Source: Balneolaceae bacterium
Lineage (GTDB): Bacteria > Bacteroidota > Rhodothermia > Balneolales > Balneolaceae
Assembly (NCBI GenBank): GCA_017640605.1
Contig: JAEPQH010000015.1
Coordinates: 1 to 64,000 of the forward strand
Direction: 5' to 3'
Length of the DNA stretch: 64,000 nucleotides
The notes under the pieces are model-generated. The model was not told the DNA's origin. It did no database searches and saw only the letters and a list, made by a program, of their open reading frames with translations. This document shows positions 33,546-44,723 of this stretch, in pieces. How positions within the stretch are numbered: position 1 is the stretch's first letter; the number at the start of each line of letters is the position of its first letter. Made by a program: the position numbers and the translations under genes.

Positions 33546-34427
33546 TTAAAAATCACTTTTTTTTCCGTGAAATATGCCCCTTATGTAGCGGTGTTTACCT
33601 GCATAATCTACTATTAGTTCTGCATCCCAAAACGGACCATTAAAAAGTGAGAGTACCTCTTCGCCAAAGCGTTCATTAATCTCTAGGTAAATCTTCCCGT
33701 TGTTGGTTAGAATTTGCTCTGCCAAGTTTTTTAAGGCTGAGTAAATCTTATGGGTGCTTTCGCAAAATAGAGCGAGTTCGGGTTCAAAGTCTTTTACCTC
33801 TTTATCCAACGAAGCTTTTTCTTCATCCAAGATGTAGGGTGGGTTAGAAATTAACACATCAACCTTTCGCTCAATTACTTCCGGAGTAGGCTTAAAAACA
33901 TCGTTCAGAATAAAGTTAACCTCCGCCTGAAGATCTGCCGCATTTTTCTTAGCAATTACTAATGCATCTTCCGAGATATCTGTAGCGGTTACTGCCCAAT
34001 CAGAGCGTTCTTTTTTTAAGGTGATTGGTATGCAGCCTGATCCCGTGCCAATATCAATAACAGTGAATTCGGTGGTATTTTTATGCTCTTCAAGAACAAG
34101 TTCCACTAATTGTTCAGTTTCAGGGCGGGGTATCAATACGCCGGGAGCAACTTTAAATGGGTATCCAAAAAAATCAGTTTCCCCAATTATGTATTGTAAA
34201 GGCTCATGATGGGCTCTTCGTTTTACTAAAGGGCGTAGAGTTTCCAGTTCTTCTGCCGATAATGGGCGGTCGTACATCAAGTACAAATCTAATCGTTTTA
34301 CCTTTAGTACATAGGCTAACAGCCATTCTATACTAAATCTGGCGTTGCTGATTGATTTGCTTTCGAAGAAGCTGGTTGCCCATTCCAGCATTTTTAATAC
34401 CGTCCAGTCGGAGCGGGATTCGGCCAT
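33546..34427 (-). CDS. prmC: Release-factor glutamine methyltransferase PrmC
   Basis: PrmC (HemK) methylates the GGQ glutamine of peptide release factors 1 and 2. The 293 residues have an N-terminal helical domain (to about 90), the SAM-binding FTVIDIGTGSGCIPITL, and the catalytic motif VLISNPPYI (NPPY) near 195. The length is normal. It starts three bases after the end of the upstream hypothetical gene. Its 3' end abuts the candidate origin. Confidence 0.95.
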   Translation of the reverse strand: MAESRSDWTVLKMLEWATSFFESKSISNARFSIEWLLAYVLKVKRLDLYLMYDRPLSAEELETLRPLVKRRAHHEPLQYIIGETDFFGYPFKVAPGVLIPRPETEQLVELVLEEHKNTTEFTVIDIGTGSGCIPITLKKERSDWAVTATDISEDALVIAKKNAADLQAEVNFILNDVFKPTPEVIERKVDVLISNPPYILDEEKASLDKEVKDFEPELALFCESTHKIYSALKNLAEQILTNNGKIYLEINERFGEEVLSLFNGPFWDAELIVDYAGKHRYIRGIFHGKKSDF

Positions 34428-34430
34428 AAA

Positions 34431-34817
34431 TTATTCTTCTTCTTTGGTGTCAGATACAGTCTCTTCCTGAACCGTTAACCCATAACGTTTCGCAAAATCG
34501 AAGATAAAATCCATAACGCTTTCTTCAATTTTTTGCTGTTCTGTGAGCGAACTTCCCCGAAATCCCATGCGGCCGCCGGTTTTTTTCAGGATGATTTTGT
34601 TGTGCTGAGGGGTAGTTTCAAAGATACATGTGAGTGTAATACTAGAGTTGATTTGCTTTTCGTACTCTTCGTAAACTGCTACATCCATGTTTGTTTGTAA
34701 GCTCTCGAAGTTTCTGGAATGCAGGAACTTAGGTGGGTATTCAGTAAACATTTTGGTGGACATGCGCTTGAGAGTTGCGGAGGGGCCAAATACTAAATAC
34801 GTTGTGTGTGAATTCAT
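34431..34817 (-). CDS. Conserved hypothetical protein
   Basis: A 128-residue cytoplasmic protein without signal or membrane segment. It starts MNSHTTYLVFGPSATLKRM, has central beta-rich phrases (SSITLTCIFETTPQHNKIIL, TGGRMGFRGSSL) and ends in a long helix with an acidic tail (DTKEEE). I do not recognise a family. It is spaced three bases from prmC on the same strand, so the two are co-transcribed. The neighbouring plus-strand gene is divergent. Confidence 0.7.
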   Translation of the reverse strand: MNSHTTYLVFGPSATLKRMSTKMFTEYPPKFLHSRNFESLQTNMDVAVYEEYEKQINSSITLTCIFETTPQHNKIILKKTGGRMGFRGSSLTEQQKIEESVMDFIFDFAKRYGLTVQEETVSDTKEEE

Positions 34818-34922
34818 TCCAGTAATAAACGAGTTTGTTGCTTTTTAATAACGAAAATTTGCTGTGCTGAAAATAACAGGTTATGCATTTAAGACAATAA
34901 GAAAATGGAGAAAATTTCGTTG

Positions 34923-34930
34923 TAACTTTG
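34923..34930 (+). promoter_or_regulatory. Possible Bacteroidota-type -7 element
   Basis: TAACTTTG matches the TAnnTTTG -7 consensus of the phylum and lies about 39 bp before the ATG at 34969. No good -33 TTTG element is seen at the expected distance. Confidence 0.3.
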
Positions 34931-34968
34931 TTTATTCGAAATGAACGTAAAGTTTTAGACTAACCTAC

Positions 34969-35805
34969 ATGAAATTACGACCCACCATTATCACGTTTTT
35001 TGTATTGATAGCAGCGCTCGCCACTCCGGTAGATGCACAATATGGAGAACCGGAAATTCAAGAGATTATCCAACCGAAAAATTTATATGACGAGGGCTAC
35101 AAAAGGGGATTTGGATTCAATTTTAGCTTAAATGATTTTGGTTTTGGAGTTGGAGCTCAATATCGTTTGGGGCTTAGTCCATATACCGAGGCTCTAATAA
35201 ATCTGAAAATTGCAGGCTTGCGCGACCCAAGTGAGCAAACTCACATCGATATTTATTTCGGCAATCGAACAATAGCGAGTAAGTATCAACGAGTGATTAC
35301 CTTTCCAACCACTATCGGATTGAAGCGACGCCTATTTGCGAGTCAAATTTCCGATAATTTTCGAGTGCATACTTCAATGAGTGCCGGACCCAGCTTTGCT
35401 GTTACACTTCCATACTTCAAAGACCTGAACGAAAATGGATATCGAGAAGATGATATTTTTAGATACGGTACTTTTGGGGTTGAGCCCATTAACGATATTT
35501 TCCAGGGATGGAGCGATGCAAATTGGGAACTTGGCTGGACTGGAGAATTAGTACTCGGAATAGATTTTGGCGATAACTTTGCCCGATTACAAACTCTGCA
35601 GTTCGGTTACACCTTTTACTACTTCGACCAAGGATTACAGATAATGGAGCCCAATGCGCCTATTATCAACAGCAGAGGAGGGATTATTGACGAAAATGGT
35701 GACGGCTTCCCAGACTTTCCTGAAGGATTTCGACCTGCAAACGACCCTGTAAAATACTTCGGTTCTGCTCAGATAACTTTCATTATTGGATGGATGTTTG
35801 ATTAA
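34969..35805 (+). CDS. Exported outer-membrane barrel-like protein
   Basis: A 278-residue protein with a signal peptide (ITFFVLIAALATPVDA, cleaved before QYGEP). The mature chain alternates aromatic/polar strands (GFGFNFSLNDFGFGVGAQYRL, LQFGYTFYYFDQGL) and ends with a strand finishing GWMFD, which suggests an outer-membrane barrel. A DENGDGFPDFPEG stretch near 240-255 looks like a calcium-binding loop. No precise family. Its 3' end overlaps the convergent HAD gene by 23 bp. Confidence 0.7.
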   Translation: MKLRPTIITFFVLIAALATPVDAQYGEPEIQEIIQPKNLYDEGYKRGFGFNFSLNDFGFGVGAQYRLGLSPYTEALINLKIAGLRDPSEQTHIDIYFGNRTIASKYQRVITFPTTIGLKRRLFASQISDNFRVHTSMSAGPSFAVTLPYFKDLNENGYREDDIFRYGTFGVEPINDIFQGWSDANWELGWTGELVLGIDFGDNFARLQTLQFGYTFYYFDQGLQIMEPNAPIINSRGGIIDENGDGFPDFPEGFRPANDPVKYFGSAQITFIIGWMFD

Positions 35806-36490
35806 TCGTCTTACCGATTAAAGCATTAAACCAAACTTCCGGCTCCTTTAGCGAATCAATGATTAAATCGGGGCGATAAGATGCCAATTCATCGTGGGAA
35901 TACGATCCGGTTGTAATCGCAACCACACGCATTCCCGCACTTTGCGCACACAATATATCGCGTGGAGTATCGCCAATAACTACAAATTTCTGTGGATCGG
36001 CTTCGATATCAAATAACTGCTCAAATTTATTCAAAGCAATCTGCGGCAACATATTTCGGTCTTTATGAAGATCACCATAAGCTCCAATCTTGATTTCCAA
36101 TTGAATATTTGCCGCCTTCAATTTTGTTTGAGCAGCTTTGGGGAAATTTCCGGTGAGTAACCCAATTTCGAACGATGAATCAGAGAAATAGCTAATGGCT
36201 TCGTCCACAAACTCATGTTTTAATACATGCTGAGGAGCAAGTTCTTTGGCCAAACGTTCTAAATAGCCGTTTTTTAGTAATTGATATTGGGAAGCAGCTT
36301 GCTCATTGTGGTCCAGAAAGGAAGAAAGAATATCATGATCTGTTCTGCCAGAAAAAGAATCGGTTTCTACGCCTTGGTAGTTAATATTTAATTCAGAAAC
36401 GATGTCGCGTAAAAGTGGTCGAATGAAAGCAGAATCAACAGTTAATAAAGTACCGTCGATATCAAAAAGTATAACCCAAGGGTGTTTCAT
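35783..36490 (-). CDS. HAD-family phosphatase
   Basis: A 235-residue haloacid-dehalogenase-type hydrolase. Motif I is VILFDIDGTLLTVDSAF (nucleophile Asp in DIDGT), motif II is IGLLTGNFPKAA, and the later metal site is VVIGDTPRDILCAQSAGM. A helical cap between motif I and II follows the phosphoglycolate-phosphatase-like layout. It dephosphorylates a small metabolite, exact substrate unknown. The gene stands alone and overlaps the neighbouring gene's 3' end. Confidence 0.88.
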   Translation of the reverse strand: MKHPWVILFDIDGTLLTVDSAFIRPLLRDIVSELNINYQGVETDSFSGRTDHDILSSFLDHNEQAASQYQLLKNGYLERLAKELAPQHVLKHEFVDEAISYFSDSSFEIGLLTGNFPKAAQTKLKAANIQLEIKIGAYGDLHKDRNMLPQIALNKFEQLFDIEADPQKFVVIGDTPRDILCAQSAGMRVVAITTGSYSHDELASYRPDLIIDSLKEPEVWFNALIGKTINQTSIQ

Positions 36491-36557
36491 AAATAATTGT
36501 TCGATGAATAGGTGATTGTTTCTAATATAAACACTAATTACAGATTCAAATAAACCT

Positions 36558-36573
36558 GTCTGTTAAATCAGAC
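36558..36573. promoter_or_regulatory. Small palindrome upstream of a lipoprotein gene
   Basis: GTCTG and CAGAC flank TTAAAT, about 15 bp before the ATG at 36588. It is a possible operator; nothing else supports it. Confidence 0.25.
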
Positions 36574-36587
36574 CTATAAAGCATACC

Positions 36588-37013
36588 ATGCGCATACTTA
36601 AATGTCTTCTGGTTGTGTCAATAATTCTGATTGCCTGCAAAGACAATACCATAAACACATTTATCGAAAAAGAGTTCACTATTCGAACGTTGGTTAATGC
36701 AGATGACGGCGGCTCTTATACCGGAACTCACGTTTTTAAAAACGATTTAGAGTATGAAAATTTCTACGGTCAAGTTACCAATGGTTTCTTATTTGGAAAT
36801 GAAATGATTGTTGTTGCTTACAAAGGGAGGCAATCTGTAGGAGGGCATAGATATGAAATTGTACAAGTGCTTGAAAAAGAAAATGAAATCGAAGTTCATA
36901 TCGAGTTTGAAGCTTGCAAAATATCTTGTCCAACCGAAGTTACAAACCCATATCATATGATTGCCACAGATTTCAGTTCAAAAAAAGTTATCTTTCGCGA
37001 GACAGAATTTTAA
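36588..37013 (+). CDS. Hypothetical lipoprotein
   Basis: A 141-residue lipoprotein (signal LLVVSIILIAC, lipid Cys about 17). The mature part is beta-rich (FIEKEFTIRTLVNADDGGSY, GGHRYEIVQVLEKE). It has a Cys pair (EACKISC) and no recognised family. It is followed by the enolase region, but about 110 bp separate the two; probably independent. Confidence 0.7.
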   Translation: MRILKCLLVVSIILIACKDNTINTFIEKEFTIRTLVNADDGGSYTGTHVFKNDLEYENFYGQVTNGFLFGNEMIVVAYKGRQSVGGHRYEIVQVLEKENEIEVHIEFEACKISCPTEVTNPYHMIATDFSSKKVIFRETEF

Positions 37014-37051
37014 CAGCGGTACACACTAAATTCATCACACACACTTAATTT

Positions 37052-38411
<1,360 letters not shown>

Positions 38412-38429
38412 GTAGTTCCTTTCATTTTA

Positions 38430-38466
38430 AGAGCCCGGATTTTCCGTAAATCCGGGCTTTTTTTAT
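38430..38466 (+). terminator. Rho-independent terminator after eno
   Basis: AGCCCGGATTT pairs with AAATCCGGGCT around CCGT and is followed by eight T. Confidence 0.95.
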
Positions 38467-38550
38467 GCATTAGAGAATTTTTCTTATCTACTAATTGAAT
38501 TCAAGATCAGCTAACTTGAATGCATTCCATTTAGAGAGTTTTTTGTGTAT

Positions 38551-41500
38551 ATGATGATCAGGCAGTTATTGAATAAATGTTGGGCTACCATTTTATTGAT
38601 TTTCATTATCGGTGGACAAACTTCAGCCCAGCTTGTGATTAACGAGATTAGCGCTAGTAATTCGAATGTGATTTTTGATGAAGACGGCGACTCTCCCGAT
38701 TGGATAGAGATTCAAAATATCTCGGACGCAGCTGTTCAACTTAGCAGTTTTTCTATCAGTGATGACCCTGAAGAACTAGATAAATTTGCTCTGCCCGAAT
38801 ATTTGCTTCAACCCGGCGAGTTTCTACTCTTATTTGCTTCCGACAAAAATCGAACCGGAGGTGCGGTTTATTGGGAAACCGTGATCAGAGAAAATGACGA
38901 AACAAAGTACATTGTACCTCAATCGGCCGTGAGTACTCAATGGACACTTCCCAACTTTATCGACAATTCCTGGCAAAGCGGCACATTTGGGATTGGTTAC
39001 GGAGATGAAGATGATGCAACACAAATTGCAGCGGGAAGTATGTCGGTGTTTACCCGAACAATGTTTACGGTTGATGACACTTCGAGCATTTATGATCTGA
39101 AGTTCCATATCGATTACGATGACGCCTACATTGCATTTCTAAATGGTGAAGAAATAAGCAGAGCCAATATTACCGGAGCAAATCCAATCCCTTTTGATCA
39201 AGGAGCGGATAATTTTACGGAGCCTCGCCTTGTTTTCGGAGAAGACTTACCCACTATCAATCTTAAGAACAAACTTGACCATCTTTTAGATGGTGAAAAC
39301 GTACTTGCGATCCAAGTTCATAATTTTAATCAAAGCAGTTCCGATTTAACACTCATACCTTTTCTAAGTGTAGGCTACAATCAGCAACCGCAAAACGCAC
39401 GAGGAGTCGCAGATCCAACCCGACTTCAGAATATTCAAATCGATTTTCCGCACACAAATTTCAAACTCAGCGCACAAGGTGAATCGGTTATTTTGAGTAA
39501 ATCAGATGGAACCATCATCGACGAAATTACTTACCCCAAACTATTTGCGGATGAGTCTTTTGGCCGTTCTTTGGATGGTTCACAATTACTCATTTTTACC
39601 GACCCAACTCCCGGTGCTGCCAACGAATCGCAGGGATTTGCCAGCCGTTCTGATACACCTGAACTAAACGTTACAGGTGGTTTTTATGAGCAGCCCGTTC
39701 AGTTGTATATAGTAAGTTCTGAAAACGCTTCACAAACGTACTACACCTTTGACGGAAGTGTACCTACGGAATCATCTCCTCATTTTGGTGATGGAGCGAT
39801 CGAAATTAGCTCAACAACTACGGTTAAAGTCAGAACTATCGAATCCGGAAAAGTTCCCGGCGATGTAGTGGTAGAAAGTTTTTTCATCAATGAATCACAC
39901 AATTTACCGGTAGTCACGGTGTCCACTCATCCGGATAATTTATGGAGCGATGAGAGTGGTATTTATGTGGTAGGAACAAATGGAATTCCTGCATGGGGAA
40001 TGTACGACAATGGTGGAGCTAATTGGAATCAAGATTGGGAGATTCCCATTCACATAGAGCTTTTTGAAACACACGGAAGTAAAGCATTTGGCGTTGGTGC
40101 TGGCGCAAAAATCGGCGGAGCATGGAGTAGAAATAATCCGGCTAAATCACTTAAAATTTATTTTAGAAGTGAATATGGTGCAAATGCCCTTGAGTATAAA
40201 ATGTTTGAAAGTAAAGAAATTGATAGCTTTCAAAGCATCGTACTTAGAAATTCCGGCAATGATTTTACTTCACAGGGTCATTCGATGTTTAGAGACGGAT
40301 TGATGACTTCACTTGTGCAGAATACTCAGAATGATATTCAAGCTTTTCGGCCGGCGGTACTTTATCTGAATGGTGAATATTGGGGGATTCATAATATCCG
40401 GGAAAAGATCAACGAGCACTTTATAGAATCAAATAGCACTGCAAATTCCGATAATATTGATTTATTGCAAGGTGGTGGCGAAAGAGATTTTCCGAATAGC
40501 TTTGGCGCAACGCATGGAACTGTAGAGGATTATGATAAGATGATATCATTTGTTGTTTCATCAGACTTAAATGATCCGGAGCTTTTTGCGCAAGTTGAAG
40601 AACTGATTGATATGGATAACTACATCGATTATATGGTTGCCCAGATTTATTATGCCAATACCGACTGGCCTGGAAACAATGTGAAAATTTGGCGAAGCCG
40701 AGAAGAAGGAGGCAAGTGGCGCTGGATTCTTTACGATACCGATTTTGGATTTAATCTTTCATACGGCGGGCAGGTTTGGCATAACACCATCGACTTTGCC
40801 CTGGAACCTAACGGACCCGGCTGGCCTAATCCACCTTGGTCTACCGTGCTTTTTCGCGAATTGGTTGAAAGCGAGAAGTTCAGGGAAATGTTTGTTAATC
40901 GTCTTGCCGATATGTTGAACTCGAACTTTAAACCCAGTTATGTAGAGCAAATGATTGATTCTTTGGCCGGATTAATCGCTACCGAAATTCCGCGACATAT
41001 GGCCAATCAAACCCGAAGCGGAAATTGGGGAGGTACAGTCTCAGGATGGAATGATCAAATCCGAATTTTGAAAGAATTTGCCAATCAACGACCGGATTAC
41101 GTGGAAGGATTTTTGAGACAACCTCGAAGTAGTGGTGGAAAATTTGAAGTGGGAGCGCTAACGCCTCTAACTGTCTCAGTTTCTGATTTAGATCATGGAT
41201 ATGTTCAGGTGAATCGATTAAAAATTGACCGAAAAAACTGGTCCGGCAATTATTTCGCAGGTACCAAAATACCGGTAACTGCGGTAGCTCGTCCGGGTTA
41301 CCGTTTTATAGGTTGGACAGGAGATATTCAATCCCAATCTAACACCATCGAAGTAGGTGCCGGAGTAGAATTAGTAGCCAATTTTGAGGCATCGCAAGAG
41401 GGACAGGAGCTGGTAATCAATGAAATAATGTATCACAGCGATGATGCCAATGATTCCGAAGACTGGATCGAGATTTATAATCCTAGTGACAATATGGTTG

Positions 41501-42177
41501 ATGTAAGTGGATATGTAGTAAAAGATGACGACGATACTCATTCATTTTCCATCCCTGAAGGCACACAACTACCATCCAATGGTTATTTAGTGATTACGAA
41601 AGAACTATCGAAATTTGAAGTCGTATATCCTTCTGTAGAAAATGTAATCGGAGATTTGGGATTTGGGCTTTCAGGAAACAGCGATCAGGTTCGTTTGTAT
41701 AATGCAGACGGCTTATTACTGGATTCACTAACTTATGATGATGAAGCACCATGGCCGGTTGCTGCGGATGGCGAAGGATTCAGTTTAGAGCTTATCAGCT
41801 ATGAAAGCGATAACAGTTTAGCCGAAAGTTGGAGGGCATCAACATACCAACAAGGAAGTCCTGGAATGGAAAATGGATTGCAGGTTTCCACGGAAACTCG
41901 AAACGATATTCCTCAACAAGTAACTTTATTTCAGAATTACCCGAATCCATTTAATCCTACAACTAACATCACTTTCGAGCTTCCTTCGCGGCAAGAGGTT
42001 TCTTTAGATGTGTTTAGTATATCAGGACAAAAAGTGGCCACACTTGCAAATTCTATGTACTCAGCCGGCACTTACTCCATAACATGGAATGCATCGAATA
42101 ATGCTAGTGGAGTTTATTTTTATGTGCTTAACGTGGGCGAGCAATCCTTTTCGAAAAAAATGACTCTTATCAAGTAA
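38551..42177 (+). CDS. Large secreted CotH-kinase protein with two lamin-tail domains and T9SS sorting signal
   Basis: The ATG at 38551 is preferred over the GTG at 38545; the next ATG (38554) is also possible. The ~1208-residue protein has a signal peptide (ATILLIFIIGGQTSA). A first lamin-tail domain (LVINEISASNSN ... SPDWIEIQN) starts at once. A chitobiase-like segment (TYYTFDGSVPTESSP) leads to the CotH kinase domain at ~440-850, with NGEYWGIHNIREKINEHF and the DFG-like RWILYDTDFGF. An InlB-type repeat (ARPGYRFIGWTGDI), a second lamin-tail domain (LVINEIMYHSDDAND) and a type-A T9SS domain (NYPNPFNPTT ... KKMTLIK) follow. Likely surface-exposed kinase; the target is unknown. It leads a probable two-gene run with the nuclease gene. 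Confidence 0.9.
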   Translation: MMIRQLLNKCWATILLIFIIGGQTSAQLVINEISASNSNVIFDEDGDSPDWIEIQNISDAAVQLSSFSISDDPEELDKFALPEYLLQPGEFLLLFASDKNRTGGAVYWETVIRENDETKYIVPQSAVSTQWTLPNFIDNSWQSGTFGIGYGDEDDATQIAAGSMSVFTRTMFTVDDTSSIYDLKFHIDYDDAYIAFLNGEEISRANITGANPIPFDQGADNFTEPRLVFGEDLPTINLKNKLDHLLDGENVLAIQVHNFNQSSSDLTLIPFLSVGYNQQPQNARGVADPTRLQNIQIDFPHTNFKLSAQGESVILSKSDGTIIDEITYPKLFADESFGRSLDGSQLLIFTDPTPGAANESQGFASRSDTPELNVTGGFYEQPVQLYIVSSENASQTYYTFDGSVPTESSPHFGDGAIEISSTTTVKVRTIESGKVPGDVVVESFFINESHNLPVVTVSTHPDNLWSDESGIYVVGTNGIPAWGMYDNGGANWNQDWEIPIHIELFETHGSKAFGVGAGAKIGGAWSRNNPAKSLKIYFRSEYGANALEYKMFESKEIDSFQSIVLRNSGNDFTSQGHSMFRDGLMTSLVQNTQNDIQAFRPAVLYLNGEYWGIHNIREKINEHFIESNSTANSDNIDLLQGGGERDFPNSFGATHGTVEDYDKMISFVVSSDLNDPELFAQVEELIDMDNYIDYMVAQIYYANTDWPGNNVKIWRSREEGGKWRWILYDTDFGFNLSYGGQVWHNTIDFALEPNGPGWPNPPWSTVLFRELVESEKFREMFVNRLADMLNSNFKPSYVEQMIDSLAGLIATEIPRHMANQTRSGNWGGTVSGWNDQIRILKEFANQRPDYVEGFLRQPRSSGGKFEVGALTPLTVSVSDLDHGYVQVNRLKIDRKNWSGNYFAGTKIPVTAVARPGYRFIGWTGDIQSQSNTIEVGAGVELVANFEASQEGQELVINEIMYHSDDANDSEDWIEIYNPSDNMVDVSGYVVKDDDDTHSFSIPEGTQLPSNGYLVITKELSKFEVVYPSVENVIGDLGFGLSGNSDQVRLYNADGLLLDSLTYDDEAPWPVAADGEGFSLELISYESDNSLAESWRASTYQQGSPGMENGLQVSTETRNDIPQQVTLFQNYPNPFNPTTNITFELPSRQEVSLDVFSISGQKVATLANSMYSAGTYSITWNASNNASGVYFYVLNVGEQSFSKKMTLIK

Positions 42178-42240
42178 TACTCTTAAAGTGTCAGTATTTT
42201 AAAAGGCTGTCACAAAAAAAGTTATAAGAGTTTTATTTAG

Positions 42241-44175
42241 ATGTTTAAAAAATCGATTCTGTACTTCAACACCCTTTTAATTGCCATATTTCTAGGGGTT
42301 TTCTCACCAACCTTTGCACAAAATGACCTGATAGAGCCTACACTTACAGGCACAGAATTGATTGATTATCTGCAGAATAATTTCACCCCAACCAGCCCCA
42401 AAAGTTATAATAGTGCCCGAGATGCCATGTATGGCTCCATCGACAATAAAAACGGGCAAATAATTGGCGTATATACCGGCTTTACAATCACCGCAAATAC
42501 TCGCGGCGATGCGTTCAATAAAGGGATTAATACCGAGCACACATGGCCACAAGGTTTATTTGATAGTGACGAACCCATGAGGGGTGACATTCACCATTTA
42601 TATCCAACAAGAATTGAAGCGAATTCGGCACGCAGTAATTATCCTTTCGATGAAATTCCGGATAATCTCACCGATAAGTGGTTTTATTTAGATGGAGATC
42701 AATCGTCTATACCATCATCAAACATCGATTTATTCAGCGAGCTAGATAATGGTTCACGCTTCGAACCTCGGGAAGATCATAAAGGAAATGTGGCGCGAGC
42801 TATTTTCTATTTCTGGACTATTTACCAAGACCGAAATAATGTGGCGGATGACGCGTCTTTTTTTAATGGTATGAAAGATGTGCTGTTAACCTGGCACGAT
42901 TTAGATCCCGTTGACAATGCGGAAGTTACTCGAAGTAACGCTGTGGAAGGTGTACAAGGGAATAAAAACCCATTTATCCACGACACTACCTTAGTACGAC
43001 GTGCATATTTCGGTGGCGGAACTGTGGAGCCGGATCCGGTGCCAAATCCTGTTACAGGTACAATAAACGACATCGAAAACAGTAGTTTTACTCTGAATTA
43101 TGACGATGAGGGTGCAAACCGAAGCACAATGTTTAGTTACAATGCCGGAACTCAAATTCAGGATACTACGGGTAGTGCAATAACCCTTACTGATTACTCA
43201 CGCATTGATGAAGCAGAAGTTCGGTGGACTCAGGGAAATAACGAAGATGAATACATCGCCGATGAAATTTTGGTAATTATGATCGAAGAACAAGGCGATA
43301 CCGTAATTACAGGTCCGGCTGCTCGACCACAATCATTGATTCTTACCGGAATATTTGATGCCACTCTATCCGGTGGTACTCCAAAAGGAGTAGAACTTTT
43401 TGCATTAACAGACATCCCCGATTTAGGAATGTTTGGGATAGGTTCGGCAAGTAATGGTGGCGGCACTGATGGTGTTGAATTTACCTTAAGCGGATCAGTA
43501 GCCAAAAATGAATTTATTTATGTAGCCACAGAAAGTTCGAATTTTAATGCCTGGTTTGGTTTCGATCCCGATTTCAACGACACCTTTGGAGTAGCCATAA
43601 ACGGAGATGATGCTGTTGAGCTATTTTTTGATTCAACCAAAGCATTTACAGGCAGTGAAATTGTGATTGACACTTTTGGAGAAATTGATGTAGACGGAAC
43701 GGGTACCAGCTGGGAGTATACCGATGGCTGGGCATATCGCAAAAGTTTTACAGAGGCAGATAGTTCAATTTTTAATAGCAATAACTGGACCTTTTCGGGG
43801 CCTGATGCTTTAGAAAACGAAAGCTCAAACAGCACAGCCACCAATCCGGTGCCCATTGGAACATTTGAACCCAAAATGGTGACTTCAAACGAGAATTTGG
43901 TTCAAAAACCATCGTCTATTCGTTTACTGCAGAATTATCCCAATCCGTTTAATCCTCAAACCATCATACCTTTTGAAGTAAATAAGCCGACGCATGTACG
44001 TTTGGAAATATATAATGTATTAGGTAAGCGAGTTGCAATGCTTATCAATCAGCCATTTTCTGAGGGGGCATATTCGCATACTTTCGACGCAAGCATTTTA
44101 CCGGGTGGTGTATATTATTACCGTTTGACTGCAGGTGAGTTCTCAGAAACTAAAGCGATGATTTTGATTAAATAA
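42241..44175 (+). CDS. Secreted endonuclease I-family nuclease with T9SS sorting signal
   Basis: A 644-residue exported nuclease. After the signal peptide (LLIAIFLGVFSPTFA) comes an endonuclease I (NucM/EndA-like) domain at ~35-260: NTEHTWPQGLF and GDIHHLYPTRIEANSAR supply the catalytic His and Asn residues. A lamin-tail-like beta domain (LILTGIFDATLSGG) spans ~365-550, and the end is a type-A T9SS domain with NYPNPFNPQT and KAMILIK. It probably degrades extracellular DNA or RNA for phosphate or nitrogen. It follows the large CotH gene by 63 bp on the same strand. Confidence 0.92.
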   Translation: MFKKSILYFNTLLIAIFLGVFSPTFAQNDLIEPTLTGTELIDYLQNNFTPTSPKSYNSARDAMYGSIDNKNGQIIGVYTGFTITANTRGDAFNKGINTEHTWPQGLFDSDEPMRGDIHHLYPTRIEANSARSNYPFDEIPDNLTDKWFYLDGDQSSIPSSNIDLFSELDNGSRFEPREDHKGNVARAIFYFWTIYQDRNNVADDASFFNGMKDVLLTWHDLDPVDNAEVTRSNAVEGVQGNKNPFIHDTTLVRRAYFGGGTVEPDPVPNPVTGTINDIENSSFTLNYDDEGANRSTMFSYNAGTQIQDTTGSAITLTDYSRIDEAEVRWTQGNNEDEYIADEILVIMIEEQGDTVITGPAARPQSLILTGIFDATLSGGTPKGVELFALTDIPDLGMFGIGSASNGGGTDGVEFTLSGSVAKNEFIYVATESSNFNAWFGFDPDFNDTFGVAINGDDAVELFFDSTKAFTGSEIVIDTFGEIDVDGTGTSWEYTDGWAYRKSFTEADSSIFNSNNWTFSGPDALENESSNSTATNPVPIGTFEPKMVTSNENLVQKPSSIRLLQNYPNPFNPQTIIPFEVNKPTHVRLEIYNVLGKRVAMLINQPFSEGAYSHTFDASILPGGVYYYRLTAGEFSETKAMILIK

Positions 44176-44249
44176 AATTCTTAACCCATTTTATAAATTC
44201 TGCTAATTATTGTAAGTTCTCGAAAATTGTTAGCAAATAGGGTTCAGGA

Positions 44250-44723
44250 ATGCAAGGTATAGAAAGAGGTGTAGGTCTACGGACTAAGCCGCAAGTTAAA
44301 AAGGGTACTTGGGAAGTTATTATCACTGATCCAAGTCTCAATAAATTCACATTTGGTCCGTCACTAATTAGCAGATATGTAATGACGGATGTCATATCTC
44401 CGCACGGGCAAAAATCCATTTTATACAACACCATACCGGCATCCACTAACGAAGAATTAGTAATTAAACTGAACTTCGAAAGTGTGGATGATTGCAATAT
44501 TTCTGATATCAAAATTCGTTCATCCAGATCCTTATTTCAAAAGTGGAAAGTAACACTCATCGACAACAGAACCGGTGAAAAAATGCCACTTACTGCTGAT
44601 CAGGACATTGCCATAGAGCCTCCAATCCAGTACAATAAGCTTTTTGCAATGGGCTTTATTTCCGAGAATCAAAAAAAGGGCGATCACTTTTTTGAACTTC
44701 GGTTGCAGCAGAAAAACAACTAA
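44250..44723 (+). CDS. Unknown beta-rich protein, paralogue of the gene at 46682
   Basis: A 157-residue protein without signal peptide or membrane helix. Its centre reads GTWEVIITDPSLNKFTFG, VISPHGQKSILYN and FQKWKVTLIDNRTGEKMPL. The same pattern (WEIEVSD, SPDQQNK, ENWQLTLIERQSGF) occurs in the protein encoded at 46682, so the two are distant paralogues. The W-x-hydrophobic-T-L-I-[DE]-x-x-[TS]-G phrase also resembles the beta domain just before T9SS sorting signals. Its 3' end overlaps the convergent TPR/LuxR regulator gene by 4 bp. The function is unknown. Confidence 0.75.
   Translation: MQGIERGVGLRTKPQVKKGTWEVIITDPSLNKFTFGPSLISRYVMTDVISPHGQKSILYNTIPASTNEELVIKLNFESVDDCNISDIKIRSSRSLFQKWKVTLIDNRTGEKMPLTADQDIAIEPPIQYNKLFAMGFISENQKKGDHFFELRLQQKNN

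Noticed and set aside
42304-43874. Several minus-strand ORFs in the nuclease gene
   Set aside because: They lie within a clearly coding plus-strand gene and show no domain.
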